Positions 14,550 to 15,808 of a DNA stretch of 15,808 bases are shown here, piece after piece. The position numbers and the translations under genes are program-made. A model generated the notes under the pieces. The model was given only the letters and a program-made list of their open reading frames with translations. It searched no databases and was not told the DNA's origin. The stretch comes from an uncultured Candidatus Saccharibacteria bacterium. GTDB taxonomy: Bacteria > Patescibacteriota > Saccharimonadia > Saccharimonadales > Saccharimonadaceae. Positions within the stretch are counted from its first letter, which is position 1, and each line of letters opens with the position of its first letter. Location: contig CAKUZG010000016.1 of NCBI GenBank assembly GCA_934717805.1, forward strand, positions 1 to 15,808. The letters are read 5' to 3'.

Positions 14550-14584
14550 AAGTAATCTGAGTTCACACATCTTATGAGTGAATT

Positions 14585-14617
14585 AAAAGACGGTTCAAAA
14601 AATGAGCCGTCTTTTTT
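14585..14617 (+). terminator. Bidirectional rho-independent terminator between convergent genes
   Basis: AAAAGACGGTTC (14585-14596) pairs with GAGCCGTCTTTT (14604-14615), with one G-U pair and a 7-base loop, then continues into T residues. The A-run on the left arm supplies TTTTAATT on the minus strand. It can therefore end both the plus-strand operon and the minus-strand genes at 14648-15249. Confidence 0.92.
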
Positions 14618-14647
14618 CTATTATTCGTCGATACTCTTCCTAATAAA

Positions 14648-14818
14648 TTACCAATATCTATCAAAGGCACTAAGAATATAGCTTAGGTCTTTGGATTGTT
14701 CTTTAATATGCCCACCAACGACTAATTGATATTCAATTCCGCCAAGAAAACCAGAAGTGCTTTCAACCACTTCAACTAATTCGCCACGAACTACTTTTTG
14801 TTTTAATGTATTTCCCAT
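14648..14818 (-). CDS. Small hypothetical protein, 56 residues
   Basis: The minus-strand ATG at 14818 (MGNTLKQKVVRGELVEVV...) has a strong GAGGAG site (14827-14832) eight bases upstream, so this start is preferred to the in-frame ATG at 14953, which lies deep inside the preceding gene and has no ribosome-binding site. The product starts basic, has a central hydrophobic/glycine patch ('GFLGGIEYQLVVGG') and ends '...SAFDRYW'; no membrane segment or known motif is recognised. It lies 17 bases downstream of the 137-residue ORF, so the two probably form a bicistron ending at the shared terminator at 14585. The function is unknown to me. Confidence 0.6.
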   Translation of the reverse strand: MGNTLKQKVVRGELVEVVESTSGFLGGIEYQLVVGGHIKEQSKDLSYILSAFDRYW

Positions 14819-14835
14819 TACGATTTCTCCTCGTT

Positions 14836-15249
14836 TTATATTATAAGTCCAAATTGTTTCGCCCATTCTTCCAAAGTTAGCCCACTCTGTGTTGATAAAT
14901 CTAAAAGAGCCATTTCTATATTCGCACGCCCCCCTTCGACTTCCGTTTTCCATCGTAAAGCTTCCTCTAGGTTTGGTATGACCACTTCTAATCTTTTTAC
15001 AAATCTTTCGGTATCTTCTTTTTCTCGAAAAAGTTGCTTGTATTCATCACGATTTGCGGAACCTAGTTTTCCTCCAATTTCATTAAGGTCAGCTAAAAGT
15101 TCATAACGGATATTTTGAGCTGCTTCTAGCACTCTTCTAGCTAGTGCTAATTTTTCGTTGTATTCCTTTGTAGCAGACTCATTTGCTTGTATTTTAAACC
15201 ATAAAATTCCACCAGTAATCGCAATTACTAATAACATCAAAAAAGCCAT
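14836..15249 (-). CDS. Small hypothetical membrane-anchored coiled-coil protein, 137 residues
   Basis: ATG at 15249 on the minus strand, with AAGGAG (15255-15260) five bases upstream. A single N-terminal hydrophobic helix (residues 2-19) is followed by a highly charged, probably coiled-coil region (about 22-110, rich in Glu, Lys, Arg, Ala and Leu) and a short C-terminal helix. This suggests a protein tethered to the membrane by its N-terminus; which face it exposes is unclear. I recognise no family. It lies in the accessory segment next to a serine recombinase and precedes the 56-residue ORF in the same transcription unit. The segment lacks the TTTCGAAA octamer that is frequent in most other genes here, consistent with acquisition from elsewhere. 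Confidence 0.7.
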   Translation of the reverse strand: MAFLMLLVIAITGGILWFKIQANESATKEYNEKLALARRVLEAAQNIRYELLADLNEIGGKLGSANRDEYKQLFREKEDTERFVKRLEVVIPNLEEALRWKTEVEGGRANIEMALLDLSTQSGLTLEEWAKQFGLII

Positions 15250-15277
15250 ATTTTCTCCTTAACAAAACCTCTAAGTA

Positions 15278-15315
15278 TTTGTAGCACATTAAAAATCGTA
15301 TTTATCTTAATACGA
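15278..15315 (-). promoter_or_regulatory. Minus-strand extended -10 promoter and nearby inverted repeat
   Basis: On the minus strand TGCTACAAA (15286 to 15278) reads as an extended -10, with an expected start near 15271, 22 bases before the ATG at 15249. Just upstream, TCGTATT (15296-15302) and AATACGA (15309-15315) form a perfect 7-bp inverted repeat with a 6-base gap, placed where a repressor or activator would act. No convincing -35 box is seen. Confidence 0.5.
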
Positions 15316-15349
15316 ATAACCTCCTTTTTTATTTTTACTCAAAAATCCC

Positions 15350-15358
15350 TGCTACAAT
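15350..15358 (+). promoter_or_regulatory. Plus-strand extended -10 promoter, divergent from the hypothetical genes
   Basis: TGCTACAAT is an extended -10 without a good -35. It nearly repeats the minus-strand element TGCTACAAA at 15286-15278, so the two form a divergent pair. Transcription to the right would begin near 15365, just before the dyad at 15369. Confidence 0.5.
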
Positions 15359-15364
15359 AGGGGC

Positions 15365-15475
15365 GAGTTTGTTTTAGTGAACGGTCGTTTGTTAAAACAA
15401 TCAAAGTTACCAATAAAAATATATAAAATGCTGATTTGACAAGGTTTATAGGCTCTGTCAGGTTGGCATTTTTTG
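15365..15475 (+). ncRNA. Candidate small RNA, about 110 nt
   Basis: Downstream of the plus-strand extended -10, the transcript would contain two hairpins. The first (15369-15400) pairs throughout if G-U pairs are allowed: TTGTTTTA with TAAAACAA, GTG with TGT through three G-U pairs, and AACG with CGTT. The second (15425-15472) has a 17-bp uninterrupted stem, including four G-U pairs, from AAAATGCTG on the left to GTTGGCATTTT on the right, and ends in six T residues. It looks like an intrinsic terminator. The mismatches suit RNA pairing on this strand and not on the other. No ORF is present. The first hairpin coincides with a putative recombination site, so the symmetry may serve DNA instead. 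Confidence 0.4.
15369..15400 (+). repeat. 32-bp dyad element, copy 1 (putative recombinase crossover site)
   Basis: Outer arms TTGTTTTA and TAAAACAA and inner arms AACG and CGTT surround the central dinucleotide GT at 15384-15385. The reverse complement of this element matches the element at 15484-15515 at 24 of 32 positions by hand alignment. Small serine recombinases use imperfect dyads with an asymmetric central 2 bp; the layout fits, but binding is inferred. Confidence 0.6.
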
Positions 15476-15483
15476 ATTTTTCA

Positions 15484-15515
15484 TTGTTTTAGTTGACGAC
15501 CGTTTGCTAAAACTG
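15484..15515 (-). repeat. 32-bp dyad element, copy 2, inverted relative to copy 1
   Basis: Arms TTGTTTTA and TAAAAC with inner ACG and CGT around the central dinucleotide AC (15499-15500), the complement of the GT in copy 1. Centre-to-centre distance to copy 1 is 115 bp. It ends 44 bp from the stop codon of the serine recombinase. The pair could be inversion sites or subsites of a res-type site. Confidence 0.6.
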
Positions 15516-15559
15516 TTGATAGGTTAAATTTACTATTTTTCTAAGGACTTGTCAATCAA

Positions 15560-15808
15560 TTATAAGTGATTTTTTCTATTTATTTGAATACCATTACGCT
15601 TAAGTACATTATAAATAGTTGCGGTAGAAATGTTCAGCTGATTGGCTATATTTCGAACAGAATTTTCTTTTTGCTGGTATTGTGCAATAATTTGCTTTTC
15701 CTTATCTTTCGCTATTCCTTTATTGCCAAGCTTCACACCTTTTTCTTTCGCTTTACGGAGTCCATCTTTAGTACGTTCAGAAATTGCTTGAAGCTCCCAT
15801 TCTGCCAC
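15560..15808 (-). CDS. Small serine recombinase (resolvase/invertase family), C-terminal part only
   Basis: Minus-strand frame open to the window edge; the first visible codon is GTG within 'VAEWELQAISERTKDGL', so the N-terminal catalytic domain with the active serine lies outside. The visible 82 residues contain the end of the long dimerisation/DNA-binding E helix ('AEWELQAISERTKDGLRKAKEKGVKLG') and a C-terminal HTH ('NSVRNIANQLNISTATIYNVLKRNGI'), typical of Tn3-type resolvases and Hin/Gin invertases. Such enzymes act at short dyad sites by a double-strand-break, subunit-rotation mechanism. Two matching dyads lie directly downstream of its stop codon. Resolvase and invertase cannot be told apart from this part. 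Between the stop codon and the dyad at 15515 I see no other feature. Confidence 0.85.
   Translation of the reverse strand: MAEWELQAISERTKDGLRKAKEKGVKLGNKGIAKDKEKQIIAQYQQKENSVRNIANQLNISTATIYNVLKRNGIQINRKNHL

Noticed and set aside
14819..14953. Upstream ATG giving a 101-residue version of the small minus-strand protein
   Set aside because: It lies inside the 137-residue gene and has no ribosome-binding site, whereas the ATG at 14818 has GAGGAG at proper spacing.
15320..15327. Strong GGAGG on the minus strand as the ribosome-binding site of a missed gene
   Set aside because: No ATG, GTG or TTG follows at a usable distance, and the frame from the nearest ATT runs out of frame into the next gene.
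15369..15515. CRISPR array, because both repeats contain GTTTTAG
   Set aside because: There are only two copies, in opposite orientation, with a structured interval and no cas genes.
15369..15515. XerCD dif site
   Set aside because: The dyads do not resemble known dif arms, there are two copies, and the adjacent recombinase is of the serine type.

Overview
The window looks like a piece of a small, AT-rich (about 36% G+C by eye) bacterial chromosome, most likely Candidatus Saccharibacteria (TM7) or another Patescibacteria/CPR lineage. This placement is inferred from gene content: an LPXTG surface adhesin, a TopA without zinc fingers, a sigma-region-4/HARE-HTH hybrid protein, and a stand-alone membrane-anchored VirD4/TraG-like ATPase of a type common in CPR genomes. 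All ORFs read with the standard code. No lineage marker such as rRNA is present, so the placement is moderate confidence.

Layout, left to right. (1) 1-1388: 3' part of a sortase-anchored, Cna/Sdr-like adhesin ending in LPHTG, then a terminator. (2) 1411-3839: a MacB-type ABC exporter (permease then ATPase) behind a promoter carrying four direct repeats spaced exactly 11 bp, typical of OmpR/PhoB-family regulation. (3) 3842-6330: topA with its own promoter and terminator. (4) 6334-7555: a DNA-binding protein with sigma-70 region 4 at its N-terminus and HARE-type winged helices at its C-terminus. It lies behind a leader with a possible 10-codon uORF and a perfect 20-bp palindrome. (5) 7585-10421: a 932-residue conjugation/type IV secretion-like ATPase, apparently from a near-leaderless mRNA. 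(6) 10434-14617: a tight four-gene operon of ABC ATPase, MacB-like permease, Erm-family rRNA adenine methyltransferase and RumA/TrmA-family uracil methyltransferase. Together these suggest ribosome protection plus export. (7) 14618-15808: an accessory segment read from the minus strand with two unknown small proteins and the C-terminal end of a small serine recombinase.

The least expected material is at the right end. Two 32-bp dyad elements lie 115 bp apart, in opposite orientation as judged by their central dinucleotides (GT versus AC), next to the serine recombinase. They look like crossover sites of a small invertible segment or, alternatively, subsites of a res site. A promoter, a G-U-compatible hairpin and a strong hairpin with a U-run between them read as a possible small RNA of about 110 nt on the plus strand.

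Across the genes up to 13388, the palindromic octamer TTTCGAAA occurs 23 times, in all three codon phases and in intergenic hairpins. It is absent from the last 2.4 kb, including the accessory segment. It may be a chromosomal DNA signal or a codon-context effect. All functions are inferred from sequence motifs; no database search was possible.
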